Assembly: GCF_010726645.1 (NCBI RefSeq)
Contig: NZ_AP022563.1
Span: 186,001-250,000, forward strand
DNA: 64,000 nt
Direction of reading: 5' to 3'
From: Mycolicibacterium duvalii
GTDB lineage: Bacteria > Actinomycetota > Actinomycetes > Mycobacteriales > Mycobacteriaceae
Shown here: piece by piece, positions 47,332-54,373 of the stretch
Numbering within the stretch: position 1 is the stretch's first letter
How the letters are laid out: each line of letters begins with the position of its first letter
Notes under the pieces: generated by a model
The model's input: only the letters and a program-made list of their open reading frames with translations
The model's database searches: none
Told to the model about the DNA's origin: nothing
Program-made: the position numbers and the translations under genes

Positions 47332-47414
47332 CTGGGGCCTCACCACATGTGAACGTGGGTTGCCGTCAGGAATTGGGTCCTGGCCGGTAGAGCCACAACT
47401 GTGGGAGGCCCCAG
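47332..47414 (+). promoter_or_regulatory. Left-end hairpin covering the transposase ribosome-binding site
   Basis: CTGGGGCCTC (47332-47341) pairs perfectly with GAGGCCCCAG (47405-47414), and CCACA with TGTGG (47343-47347 and 47400-47404), with one unpaired A. An inner stem CAGGA/TCCTG (47367-47371 and 47378-47382) fills the loop. The 3' arm contains the GGAGG ribosome site and ends on the first base of the GTG start. Read-through transcripts from outside would therefore hide the start. Confidence 0.7.
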
Positions 47415-48496
47415 TGAAGATTCAGCGTACGAGTGTTGGTTTGGATGTGCACGCACGTTCGGTGTTCGGGTGTGCACTAGATGGTCAGACCGGTGAGGTG
47501 TTTCAGCGTCGGTTGTGTCCAGATCACCGGGAGATCCTGGACTGGGTGAACGGGTTGGCTGGGCCGGTAGCGGTGGCTTACGAGGCCGGCCCGACCGGTT
47601 TCGGGCTGGCCCGCTTCCTCGGCGGGGCCGGGGTCCAGTGTCTGGTGGCGGCGCCGTCGAAGTTGGTACGGCCGTCGGGAGATCGGGTCAAGACCGATGC
47701 GCGCGATGCCGCGCATCTGGCTCGGTTGCTGCATCTGGGTGAGATCACCGCGGTCGAGGTGCCCAGCGCCGAGCGGGAAGCGGCCAGGGAGCTGGTGCGT
47801 GCCCGCGAGGATTGCCGTGCTGATCTGATGCGGGCCCGCCACCGAGTGTCGGCGTTGTTGCTGCGCCACGGTGTGGTCTATAGCGGCGGAACCTCCTGGA
47901 CGGTGGTCCACCACGCCTGGCTGCAGCGGCAACGCTTCGACACCGCGCCGGCCCAGGCTGCTTATGACACTGCGGTGGAGACGATGTTGGCGTGCGGGGA
48001 TCGGCGTGACCGCCTCGATGCCGCGATCACCGACATGGCCCGCGAAAGCGAGTTCAGCGCGGTGGTGCGCCGGCTGGGATGTCTACGCGGAGTCTCCACC
48101 CTCACCGCGTTCGGTCTGGCTGTGGAAATCGGTGACTGGTCACGGCTGAGCGGCCGCACCATCGGGGCCTATCTGGGATTGGTGCCCAGCGAGCACTCTT
48201 CGGGACAATCCCGAGTGCAGGGCTCGATTACCCGCACCGGCAACTCGCACGCCCGGCGGTTGTTGATCGAGGCGGCCTGGCATCACCGCCGCCCCTACCG
48301 TCCCGGTGTCGCGCTACGGCGGCGCTGGCAGGATGCCAGCCCGGCCGCACGTCGACGGGGCCAACAAGCCAACCAGCGTCTACACACCCGCTGGCTGCGC
48401 TTTGATGCCCGCACCAAACGCCCTGCGGTGGCCAACACCGCGATCGCGCGCGAGTTGGCCGGCTGGTGCTGGTCGTTAGCCGTGCTCGACGACTAG
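47414..48496 (+). CDS. IS110-family transposase (DEDD recombinase)
   Basis: 360 residues from GTG 47414 (KIQRTSVGLDVHARSVFG). The RuvC-like N-domain carries the acidic set Asp11 (GLDVH), Glu57 (YEAGP), Asp95 and Asp98 (TDARDAAHLARLL). The C-terminal Transposase_20 domain has LVPSEHSSGQSR (from about residue 256), the region that includes the conserved catalytic serine, and TRTGNSHARRLLIEAAW. Both domains are complete and no frameshift is seen, so the enzyme is probably active. Recombinases of this family are known to be guided by a bridge RNA/seekRNA from the element's own non-coding end. An upstream in-frame GTG at 47360 lies within the 5' hairpin loop and is not preferred. Confidence 0.94.
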   Translation: MKIQRTSVGLDVHARSVFGCALDGQTGEVFQRRLCPDHREILDWVNGLAGPVAVAYEAGPTGFGLARFLGGAGVQCLVAAPSKLVRPSGDRVKTDARDAAHLARLLHLGEITAVEVPSAEREAARELVRAREDCRADLMRARHRVSALLLRHGVVYSGGTSWTVVHHAWLQRQRFDTAPAQAAYDTAVETMLACGDRRDRLDAAITDMARESEFSAVVRRLGCLRGVSTLTAFGLAVEIGDWSRLSGRTIGAYLGLVPSEHSSGQSRVQGSITRTGNSHARRLLIEAAWHHRRPYRPGVALRRRWQDASPAARRRGQQANQRLHTRWLRFDARTKRPAVANTAIARELAGWCWSLAVLDD

Positions 48497-48799
48497 GTCC
48501 ACCTGTTGATCGTCCAGTGAAAGTGCTCTCGGAGCCGGGCAGGCGGGCACGCTGACGGTGACCCGCGCGGAATGCTCTGAGCACTCCGTTGATCTCACAA
48601 CGGATCACGCTCGTGAATAGACAGCGGTCCACCGTCACTCCAAACACCGTCCTGCGGTAGCCAACCCGCGCATTTCAGACTGACGAAGCCGTCGCCAAGA
48701 CACGCGCGCCAGCCCGTTCCACGCACCTCACTGGCCAAAGAAGCGGCGGCCACGACGACGGTTGTGGCCGCCGCTTCACCCTGCCCACTTGACAAAACA
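48497..48799 (+). ncRNA. Candidate bridge RNA/seekRNA in the right end of the IS
   Basis: About 300 bp of non-coding, structured sequence follow the transposase. AGTGCTC (48522-48528) pairs with GAGCACT (48579-48585) and encloses an inner hairpin (GCGGG/CCCGC and CAC/GTG, 48543-48566, with one bulged A). The 5' side of the internal loop has CGGAGC (48530-48535), which can pair with the lower strand of the left target (CGGAAC) with one G-T wobble. The 3' side has GGAATGCT (48569-48576), perfectly complementary to AGCATTCC of the right target. CATTTCAGAC (48671-48680) resembles the predicted circle junction CATATCAGAC. The fold was made by hand and is untested. Confidence 0.5.
48740..48777 (+). 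terminator. 14-bp perfect hairpin near the right end of the IS
   Basis: GAAGCGGCGGCCAC (48740-48753) and GTGGCCGCCGCTTC (48764-48777) are perfect inverted copies with a 10-base loop. The hairpin lies inside the element, about 30 bp before the right end. It would end transcripts of the transposase and the candidate guide RNA, and could also block transcription entering from lprE. Confidence 0.7.
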
Positions 48800-48881
48800 C
48801 TCCCCATATCAGCATTCCTGGCTGTGCTCAGGGGCCGATCAGCAGCCGGGAACTCTCTTCCGCGGACGCCCGCCGGGCCGA

Positions 48882-49445
48882 TCAGCGCGGGGCGTTGCCG
48901 ATCAGCTCGACGCCGCTGCCGTTCCAGCGGAACCGCACGGTGCTGGCGAGCCCGGGAACCCCGCTGGAGTACGTCAGCGCGACGGTGTCGCCGGTGCTCG
49001 CCGTCGAGTCCAGGCCGTTGAAGCCGTAGGTGTCGGGTACCCCGGTCGGGATGAACTTGCCGAGGTGGAACAGCACCGCGCGGGTGTTCGGGTTCTCGGC
49101 GTTGGTGTTGGCCTCGACGATCACCGCCGACAGCTGCGCGCACTCGTTGTAGTTGCCGGCCAGCGGTTCGGGGCTCCACCCCTGATTCGAGCGTGGATCG
49201 GGCGGCAACTCGGAGACCGCGCGCAGGATCTCGGGGTCCGCCAGATTGACCGCGCAGGGATCCTCGGCGGCGGTGGGGCCGGGGGCCGGCGGGCTGGGCA
49301 CCGGCGACGGCGCAGGGGCCGCCGCGGGCGTCGGCACCGCGGTCGGGCCCGGGGTCTTGGACACCGTGGAGTCGCCCGAACTGCACGCCACCACCGTCAG
49401 CAGCGCAGCGCCCACGACAGTGCCGAGGGTCACCGAGCGCTTCAC
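48882..49445 (-). CDS. lprE: LppP/LprE family lipoprotein
   Basis: 187 residues from GTG 49445. A short basic n-region (KRSVTLG), hydrophobic VVGAALLTVVAC and lipobox (VVAC) are followed by a Pro/Ala/Thr-rich linker. The conserved domain begins DPCAVNLADPEILRAVSELP, then has YNECAQLSAVIVEANTNAEN and HLGKFIPTGVPDTYGFNGLD; the two cysteines are probably paired. Equivalent of Rv1252c; function unknown. Its natural terminator-like palindrome downstream has been split by the insertion sequence. It is divergent from deaD across 87 bp. Confidence 0.88.
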   Translation of the reverse strand: MKRSVTLGTVVGAALLTVVACSSGDSTVSKTPGPTAVPTPAAAPAPSPVPSPPAPGPTAAEDPCAVNLADPEILRAVSELPPDPRSNQGWSPEPLAGNYNECAQLSAVIVEANTNAENPNTRAVLFHLGKFIPTGVPDTYGFNGLDSTASTGDTVALTYSSGVPGLASTVRFRWNGSGVELIGNAPR

Positions 49446-49532
49446 AACAGCGCACCGTACCGTGCGGAGCCGGTCACCTCGCCCAGGCACGCGGGGAGGA
49501 AACACCCCCGGTTGGCATAGACTCCCACCACG

Positions 49533-51224
49533 ATGAGCCCCTCCGATCCGGCGCCCGACAGTGCTGATGCACCCGACGACCTGAGTTTCGCTGACCTGCA
49601 GATTCACCCCGCCGTGCTGCAGGCGGTCAACGACGTCGGCTACGAGTCGCCGTCCCCGATCCAGGCCGCGACCATCCCGGCCATGTTGGAGGGCTCCGAC
49701 GTCGTCGGCCTGGCGCAGACCGGCACCGGCAAAACCGCGGCCTTCGCGATCCCGCTGCTGTCGAAGATCGACACCGACAGCCGCAACACCCAGGCGCTGG
49801 TGCTCGCGCCCACCCGCGAGCTGGCGCTGCAGGTCGCCGAGGCGTTCAGCCGCTACGGCGCGCACCTGCGCGTCAACGTGCTCCCGGTCTACGGCGGCAG
49901 CTCCTACGGTCCCCAGCTGGCCGGGCTCAAGCGGGGCGCGCAGATCGTCGTCGGCACTCCCGGCCGGGTGATCGACCACCTGGAGAAGGGCAGCCTGGAC
50001 CTGTCGCACCTGGACTACTTGGTGCTCGACGAGGCCGACGAGATGCTGCAGATGGGCTTCGCCGAGGACGTCGAACGGATCCTGGCCGACACCCCCGAGT
50101 ACAAGCAGGTCGCGCTGTTCTCGGCGACCATGCCGCCGGCCATCAAGAAGATCACCGCCAAGTACCTGCACGACCCGGTCGAGGTCACGGTCAAAGCCAA
50201 GACCCAGACCGCCGAGAACATCACGCAGCGCTACTTCCAGGTGTCGTATCCGCGCAAGATGGATGCGCTGACCCGGCTGCTCGAAACCGAGCAGGGTGAC
50301 GCGATGATCGTGTTCGTCCGCACCAAGCAGGCCACCGAGGAGGTCGCCGAGAAGCTGCGCGCCCGGGGCTTCGCGGCGGCGGCGATCAACGGCGACATCC
50401 CGCAGGCGGTCCGCGAACGCACCATCAGCCAGCTCAAGGACGGGACCATCGACATCCTGGTGGCCACCGACGTGGCGGCGCGCGGCCTGGACGTCGAGCG
50501 CATCAGCCACGTGGTGAACTTCGACATTCCGCACGACCCCGAGTCCTACGTGCACCGCATCGGGCGCACCGGACGCGCGGGCAGATCGGGCACCGCGCTG
50601 CTGTTCGTGACGCCGCGGGAACGCCACCTGCTCGGCGCCATCGAGCGGGTCACCCGGCAGAAGCTCGTCGAGTCCGAGCTGCCGTCGGTCGAAGACGTCA
50701 ACGAGAAGCGGGTCGCGAAGTTCCGCGACTCGATCACCGATGCGCTGGAGAAGCCCGGCATCGAGCTGTTCCGCAAGCTGGTCGAGGGCTACGAGCGCGA
50801 CCACGACGTGCCGATGGCCGACATCGCCGCCGCGCTGGCACTGCAGAGCCGCAACGGCGAAGAGTTCCTGATGTCCGAGCCGCCGCCGGAGAAGAAGCGC
50901 GAACGCCGCGACAAGCCCGCCCGCGAGGACCGGCCCCCGCGCGAGCGGCGCAGTGACCTGGCGACCTACCGCATCTCGGTCGGCAAGCGCCACAAGGTGG
51001 CGCCCGGTGCCATCGTCGGCGCCATCGCCAACGAGGGCGGGCTGCACCGCTCCGACTTCGGGCACATCGCGATCAAGCTGGACTACTCGTTGGTCGAGCT
51101 CCCCGCCAAACTGCCCGGCAAGACGCTGAAGGCGTTGGCGAACACCCGGATTCAAGGCCAGCTGATCAACCTCGAGCCAGATCGCGGCGCCAAACCGCAT
51201 CGCGGAAAGTACAAATCGAGGTGA
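49533..51224 (+). CDS. deaD: DEAD-box ATP-dependent RNA helicase
   Basis: 563 residues. The Q motif (FADLQIHPAVLQAVNDVGYE and SPIQAATIP), motif I AQTGTGKT, motif II VLDEADEM, motif III SAT and motif VI HRIGRTGRAGR are all present. The C-terminal RNA-binding DbpA/CsdA-type domain (RISVGKRHKVAPGAIVGAIA) follows a Lys/Arg-rich linker (KKRERRDKPAREDRPPRER). It unwinds structured RNA in ribosome assembly and cold adaptation. Equivalent of Rv1253. The acyltransferase start overlaps its stop (GTGA). Confidence 0.95.
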   Translation: MSPSDPAPDSADAPDDLSFADLQIHPAVLQAVNDVGYESPSPIQAATIPAMLEGSDVVGLAQTGTGKTAAFAIPLLSKIDTDSRNTQALVLAPTRELALQVAEAFSRYGAHLRVNVLPVYGGSSYGPQLAGLKRGAQIVVGTPGRVIDHLEKGSLDLSHLDYLVLDEADEMLQMGFAEDVERILADTPEYKQVALFSATMPPAIKKITAKYLHDPVEVTVKAKTQTAENITQRYFQVSYPRKMDALTRLLETEQGDAMIVFVRTKQATEEVAEKLRARGFAAAAINGDIPQAVRERTISQLKDGTIDILVATDVAARGLDVERISHVVNFDIPHDPESYVHRIGRTGRAGRSGTALLFVTPRERHLLGAIERVTRQKLVESELPSVEDVNEKRVAKFRDSITDALEKPGIELFRKLVEGYERDHDVPMADIAAALALQSRNGEEFLMSEPPPEKKRERRDKPAREDRPPRERRSDLATYRISVGKRHKVAPGAIVGAIANEGGLHRSDFGHIAIKLDYSLVELPAKLPGKTLKALANTRIQGQLINLEPDRGAKPHRGKYKSR

Positions 51225-52375
51225 CGTTGTCCGACAGGACAGCGGCCCAAGGCGGCCTGGAGTCGATCACCGCGACCGGACGCGTCGACTCACTGACCGG
51301 GATCCGCGCGGTCGCCGCGCTGTTGGTGGTCCTGACCCATGCGGCCTACACCACCGGCAAGTACCCGCAGGGCTACGTCGGCCTGGTGTACTCCCGGATG
51401 GAGATCGGGGTGCCGATCTTCTTCGTGCTCTCGGGATTCCTGTTGTTCGGTCCGTGGGTTTGGGCGGCGAGCCGCCAGTCGGCGCCGCCGTCGGTGCGCC
51501 GCTACGCCTGGCATCGCGTGCGCCGCATCATGCCGGCCTACGTCGTCACCGTCGTCGCGGCCTACCTCGTCTACCACTTCCGCACGGCGGGCCCGAATCC
51601 CGGCCACACCTGGGAGGGGTTGTTCCGCAACCTGACCTTGACCCAGATCTACACCGACGATTACCTGTTCTCCTTCCTGCACCAGGGCCTCACCCAGATG
51701 TGGAGCCTGGCTGTCGAGGTGGCGTTCTACGTGGTGCTGCCCGTGCTGGCCTACCTGCTGCTGGTGGTGCTGTGCCGGCGCCGGTGGCGCCCAGGCCTGT
51801 TGTTGGCGGGGCTGGCCGGTCTCGCGCTGGTGTCACCGGCGTGGCTGGTCCTGGTGCACAGCGTCGACTGGCTGCCCGACGGCGCACGGCTGTGGTTGCC
51901 GGGTTATCTGGCCTGGTTCGTCGGCGGCATGGTGCTGGCCGCGCTGCAACCACTCGGCATCCGTGCCTATGCGCTGGTGTGTCTGCCGCTGGCGCTGATC
52001 TGCTACGTCATCGTGTCCACGCCGATCGGCGGGGCGCCGACCACCTCACCCGCCGAGGTGTGGGAAGCGCTGGCCAAGACCGCGTTCTACGCGGTGATCG
52101 CCACCCTGGTGGTCGCGCCGCTGGCGCTGCGCGGGCGCCCCGGCAGCGAGCGGCCCGGCTGGTATGAGCGTCTGCTGGCGAGCCGGCCCATGGTCTTTCT
52201 CGGGGAGATCTCCTACGAGATCTTCCTGATCCACCTGATCCTGATGGAGGTGGTGATGGTGGAGATCGTGCGCTACCCGATCTACACCGGCTCGGTGTGG
52301 TGGTTGTTCGTCGGCACGATGGCGGTGACGATCCCGGTGGCCTGGGTGCTGCACCGGTTCACCCGGGTGCGTTGA
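51221..52375 (+). CDS. Membrane acyltransferase family 3 (OafA/YrhL-like)
   Basis: 384 residues with about ten transmembrane helices. SLTGIRAVAALLVVLTHAAY contains the catalytic-type histidine of the family, and the conserved PIFFVLSGFLLF and RRYAWHRVRRIMPAY follow. It should transfer acyl groups to an envelope carbohydrate or lipid, but the acceptor is unknown. Equivalent of Rv1254. It overlaps deaD by 4 bp and faces the TetR gene tail-to-tail with a 4-bp gap. Confidence 0.9.
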   Translation: MTLSDRTAAQGGLESITATGRVDSLTGIRAVAALLVVLTHAAYTTGKYPQGYVGLVYSRMEIGVPIFFVLSGFLLFGPWVWAASRQSAPPSVRRYAWHRVRRIMPAYVVTVVAAYLVYHFRTAGPNPGHTWEGLFRNLTLTQIYTDDYLFSFLHQGLTQMWSLAVEVAFYVVLPVLAYLLLVVLCRRRWRPGLLLAGLAGLALVSPAWLVLVHSVDWLPDGARLWLPGYLAWFVGGMVLAALQPLGIRAYALVCLPLALICYVIVSTPIGGAPTTSPAEVWEALAKTAFYAVIATLVVAPLALRGRPGSERPGWYERLLASRPMVFLGEISYEIFLIHLILMEVVMVEIVRYPIYTGSVWWLFVGTMAVTIPVAWVLHRFTRVR

Positions 52376-52379
52376 CCGG

Positions 52380-52970
52380 CTAGGAGGCCGGCTGATCGGC
52401 GGTGTGGGCCGGCAGTAGGGTCGGCACCACGAACTCCTCGAGCATGCTGCGCTCGTCGTCTTCGTCGCGGCCGGGGAAGACCAGCAGCGACGTCATCACC
52501 CGCACCAGCCAGCGGGCGCGGTGGGCCACCAGGTCGGTGTCGTCGGGGCCCAGCGAGATCACGAACGCCTCGGTCAAGGCGCTGATCACCTGCGACTGCT
52601 CGGCCATCTCCCCGCCGATCGGTCGCTGGGTGGTGGCGAACCACGACGCCAGCGTCGGGCTCTGCCGCACGTTGCGCAACGACGACAGCATGCCCTCGAT
52701 CAACCGCTGCCGGGGATCCCGGATCGCGGTGATCTGATCGGTCATCTCGCGGTACAGCCGGTAGCTCTCCCGGTTCACGAACGCCGTGTAGAGCGCCTCG
52801 CGGTTCTCGAAGTAGCGGTACAGCGTGGCGCGCGAACATCCCGCCGCCGAGGCGATCTCGTGCATCCCGACGGTGGCGGCCTCTTTGCTGGCGAACAGCT
52901 CGCCGGCGGCGTCGAGGATGCGGTCGGCGGCCACCTCGGTGCGCTGCGCCGCCAGCCAGTCACCGGCCAT
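52380..52970 (-). CDS. TetR family regulator next to cyp130
   Basis: 196 residues. The N-terminal HTH (ILDAAGELFASKEAATVGMH, EIASAAGCSRATLYRYFENR) is standard TetR and the C-terminal ligand domain is unassigned. Its start overlaps the stop of the P450 gene (TGATG), so it is cotranscribed as the second gene of that operon and is its likely regulator. Palindromic sites lie over the operon start at 54223-54258. Equivalent of Rv1255c. Confidence 0.9.
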   Translation of the reverse strand: MAGDWLAAQRTEVAADRILDAAGELFASKEAATVGMHEIASAAGCSRATLYRYFENREALYTAFVNRESYRLYREMTDQITAIRDPRQRLIEGMLSSLRNVRQSPTLASWFATTQRPIGGEMAEQSQVISALTEAFVISLGPDDTDLVAHRARWLVRVMTSLLVFPGRDEDDERSMLEEFVVPTLLPAHTADQPAS

Positions 52971-54223
52971 CAGCGAGTCACCGTGAACGGCACCGACAGT
53001 GGTCGCCGCACGTAGTTGCCGCCCGACCAGACGATCCCGGCCTCGTCGACCTCGAATTCGGGGATCTGGGTCAACAGTTCGGTCAGCGCGACGCGGGACT
53101 GCATCCGGGCCGCGGCGGCGCCCAGGCAGTGGTGCGCGCCGTGACTGAACGTCAGGATGTTCCGCGGCCGGCGGGTGACGTCGAGCTCCCCGGCATCCGG
53201 GCCGTACTGCCGTTCGTCACGGTTACCCGACCCGTAGAGCAGCATGGCGCGCCGTCCCCGCGGGATCGTCACCCCCGCCACCGTCACGTCGCGGGTGACG
53301 GTGCGGCCCAGCATCTGCACCGGTGAGGTCAGCCGCAACAGCTCGTCGACCGCGTCGGGGATCAGCCCGGGATCGGCGGTCAGCAGGCCGCGCTGGTCGG
53401 GCCGCTGATGCAGCAGCTGCACCGACCCGCCGAGCATCCCGGTGGTGGTGTCGTTTCCGCCGGTGACCATCGTGAACGTGAACGCCAGAATCGACAGCAC
53501 CCCGGAGATGTCGCCGTCGGCGCCGACGCCGGCAGCCACGAGGTGCGAGACCGTGTCGTCTTCTGGATCGACGCGGCGCCGCTCGATCAAGGCGGTGAAG
53601 TACCCCATCATGTCGCCGAGGGCGTCGCCGAGCGTGTGCAACGCACCGCCGATGCCCCCCTCGGCGGTGTTGGCGGCCACGATCGCGTCGGTCCAGCCGT
53701 CGAACTGGCCACGATCGGATTCCGGCACGCCGAGGTAGTGCGCGACCACCATCGAGGGCAGCGGTTTGAACAGCTCGGCGACGATATCGCCGCCGCCGTT
53801 GGCGCGGATGCGCGCGATCCGCTCCCGAACGAAGGCCCGAACCGTCGGCTCGACGGCCTCGACCTGACGGGGTGTGAAGCCGCGCGAGACCAGACGGCGG
53901 AACTCGGTGTGCACCGGCGGATCCTGCATCACCATCGGCGGGTTGTCGGCCAGCCCGATCAGGTCGAGTTCGCCGTAGTTGACGGTCAGGCCCTGCGCGG
54001 AGGAGAACGTCTGATGGTCGCGTGCCGCGGCCCAGATGTCGGCGTGCCGGGACAGTACGTAGTAGTCGCCAGGCTCGGCGCTGTCGGGCCGGTCGGCGGG
54101 GACGACGTGGTGGACCGGGTCATGGTCGCGCAACGCGCGGTACATCGGCCAAGGGTCGGCCCAGGTCGCGGCGTCACACAACTCGAACCGGGCCGACGAC
54201 GCGTGAGACAGAACCGCATTCAT
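52970..54223 (-). CDS. cyp130: Cytochrome P450, CYP130-like
   Basis: 417 residues. The haem-ligand loop FSHGAHHCLGAAAARMQ has the cysteine at about residue 366. The I-helix oxygen-activation motif is FTMVTGGNDTTTGM, and the ExxR and PERF-like regions (ELLRLTSPVQMLGR, GSGNRDERQYGPD) are present. It needs ferredoxin and a reductase as partners; none is encoded nearby. Equivalent of Rv1256c, which binds azoles and dealkylates aryl amines in M. tuberculosis (known). It appears to be translated from a leaderless message. Confidence 0.9.
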   Translation of the reverse strand: MNAVLSHASSARFELCDAATWADPWPMYRALRDHDPVHHVVPADRPDSAEPGDYYVLSRHADIWAAARDHQTFSSAQGLTVNYGELDLIGLADNPPMVMQDPPVHTEFRRLVSRGFTPRQVEAVEPTVRAFVRERIARIRANGGGDIVAELFKPLPSMVVAHYLGVPESDRGQFDGWTDAIVAANTAEGGIGGALHTLGDALGDMMGYFTALIERRRVDPEDDTVSHLVAAGVGADGDISGVLSILAFTFTMVTGGNDTTTGMLGGSVQLLHQRPDQRGLLTADPGLIPDAVDELLRLTSPVQMLGRTVTRDVTVAGVTIPRGRRAMLLYGSGNRDERQYGPDAGELDVTRRPRNILTFSHGAHHCLGAAAARMQSRVALTELLTQIPEFEVDEAGIVWSGGNYVRRPLSVPFTVTR

Positions 54224-54258
54224 GTCTTATTCGTATGACAGCCGACGGCAATTGTCAA
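54223..54258 (-). promoter_or_regulatory. Consensus-like leaderless promoter with TetR-type dyads for cyp130-tetR
   Basis: On the minus strand TTGACA (54258-54253) and TACGAA (54235-54230) are separated by exactly 17 bp. The ATG begins 6 bp after the -10, so transcription should start on its A. TGTC/GACA half-sites form a dyad over the -10 and start (54223-54240), and TGACA/TGTCA form another across the spacer (54236-54257). Both positions suit repression by the TetR protein of this operon. Confidence 0.7.
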
Positions 54259-54292
54259 TCAATGGTCGACCCCCGTGGGCCCCGCCGGCCGG

Positions 54293-54311
54293 ATCGGTAA
54301 GGCTAACCTCA
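54293..54311 (+). promoter_or_regulatory. IdeR iron box upstream of irtAB
   Basis: The 19-bp stretch around GGTAAGGCTAACCTCA matches the IdeR consensus at 15 of 19 positions, including the whole AGGCTAACCT core. It lies 63 bp before the irtA start and just ahead of a TACAAC -10-like sequence (54313-54318). Iron-loaded IdeR would therefore block transcription. This fits the known iron repression of irtAB. Confidence 0.75.
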
Positions 54312-54373
54312 GTACAACTGTCGGGTACTGCCGCCCGCTTTCCGGGCTCGGCACGCAGGCGAGAGGAGAGGCG

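Larger units (their letters stand above)
47318..48812 (+). mobile_element. IS110-family insertion sequence (IS1111-like), about 1495 bp
   Basis: The ends are fixed by the interrupted palindromic repeat; the flanking CAG triplet is present on both sides, so the boundary is uncertain by up to 3 bp. Subterminal inverted repeats TATGGGGAG (47322-47330) and CTCCCCATA (48800-48808) lie 4 bp and 1 bp inside. The asymmetry, the single DEDD transposase gene, a short left end of about 95 bp and a long right end of about 300 bp fit the IS1111 subgroup, whose guide RNA is encoded downstream of the transposase. There is no longer target duplication, as usual for IS110 elements. Confidence 0.85.
47307..48865. 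repeat. Host palindromic repeat split by the insertion sequence
   Basis: CCGCGGAACAG (47307-47317) abuts the left end of the element and CAGCATTCCTGG (48810-48821) its right end. Joined at the shared CAG they give the arm seen intact at 16346-16367 (core GGAACAGCATTCC). The second arm survives in degenerate form as CCGGGAACTCTCTTCCGCGG (48846-48865; 16 of 20 match the intact repeat). The original hairpin sat just after lprE and probably terminated it. Confidence 0.8.

Noticed and set aside
48740..48777. 14-bp hairpin considered as a transposon end
   Set aside because: It lies inside the boundaries fixed by the interrupted palindrome, and the inverted repeats TATGGGGAG/CTCCCCATA lie further out, so it is better explained as an internal terminator.
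48832..48886. Direct repeat GGGCCGATCAGC (48832-48843 and 48875-48886) considered as a target duplication
   Set aside because: Both copies lie on the same side of the insertion sequence, so they cannot be its target duplication.
48595..49455. 286-codon minus-strand frame ending in the IS right end
   Set aside because: It overlaps lprE in another frame and runs into the IS right end; no family motif. The lprE frame has the lipobox and conserved cysteines.
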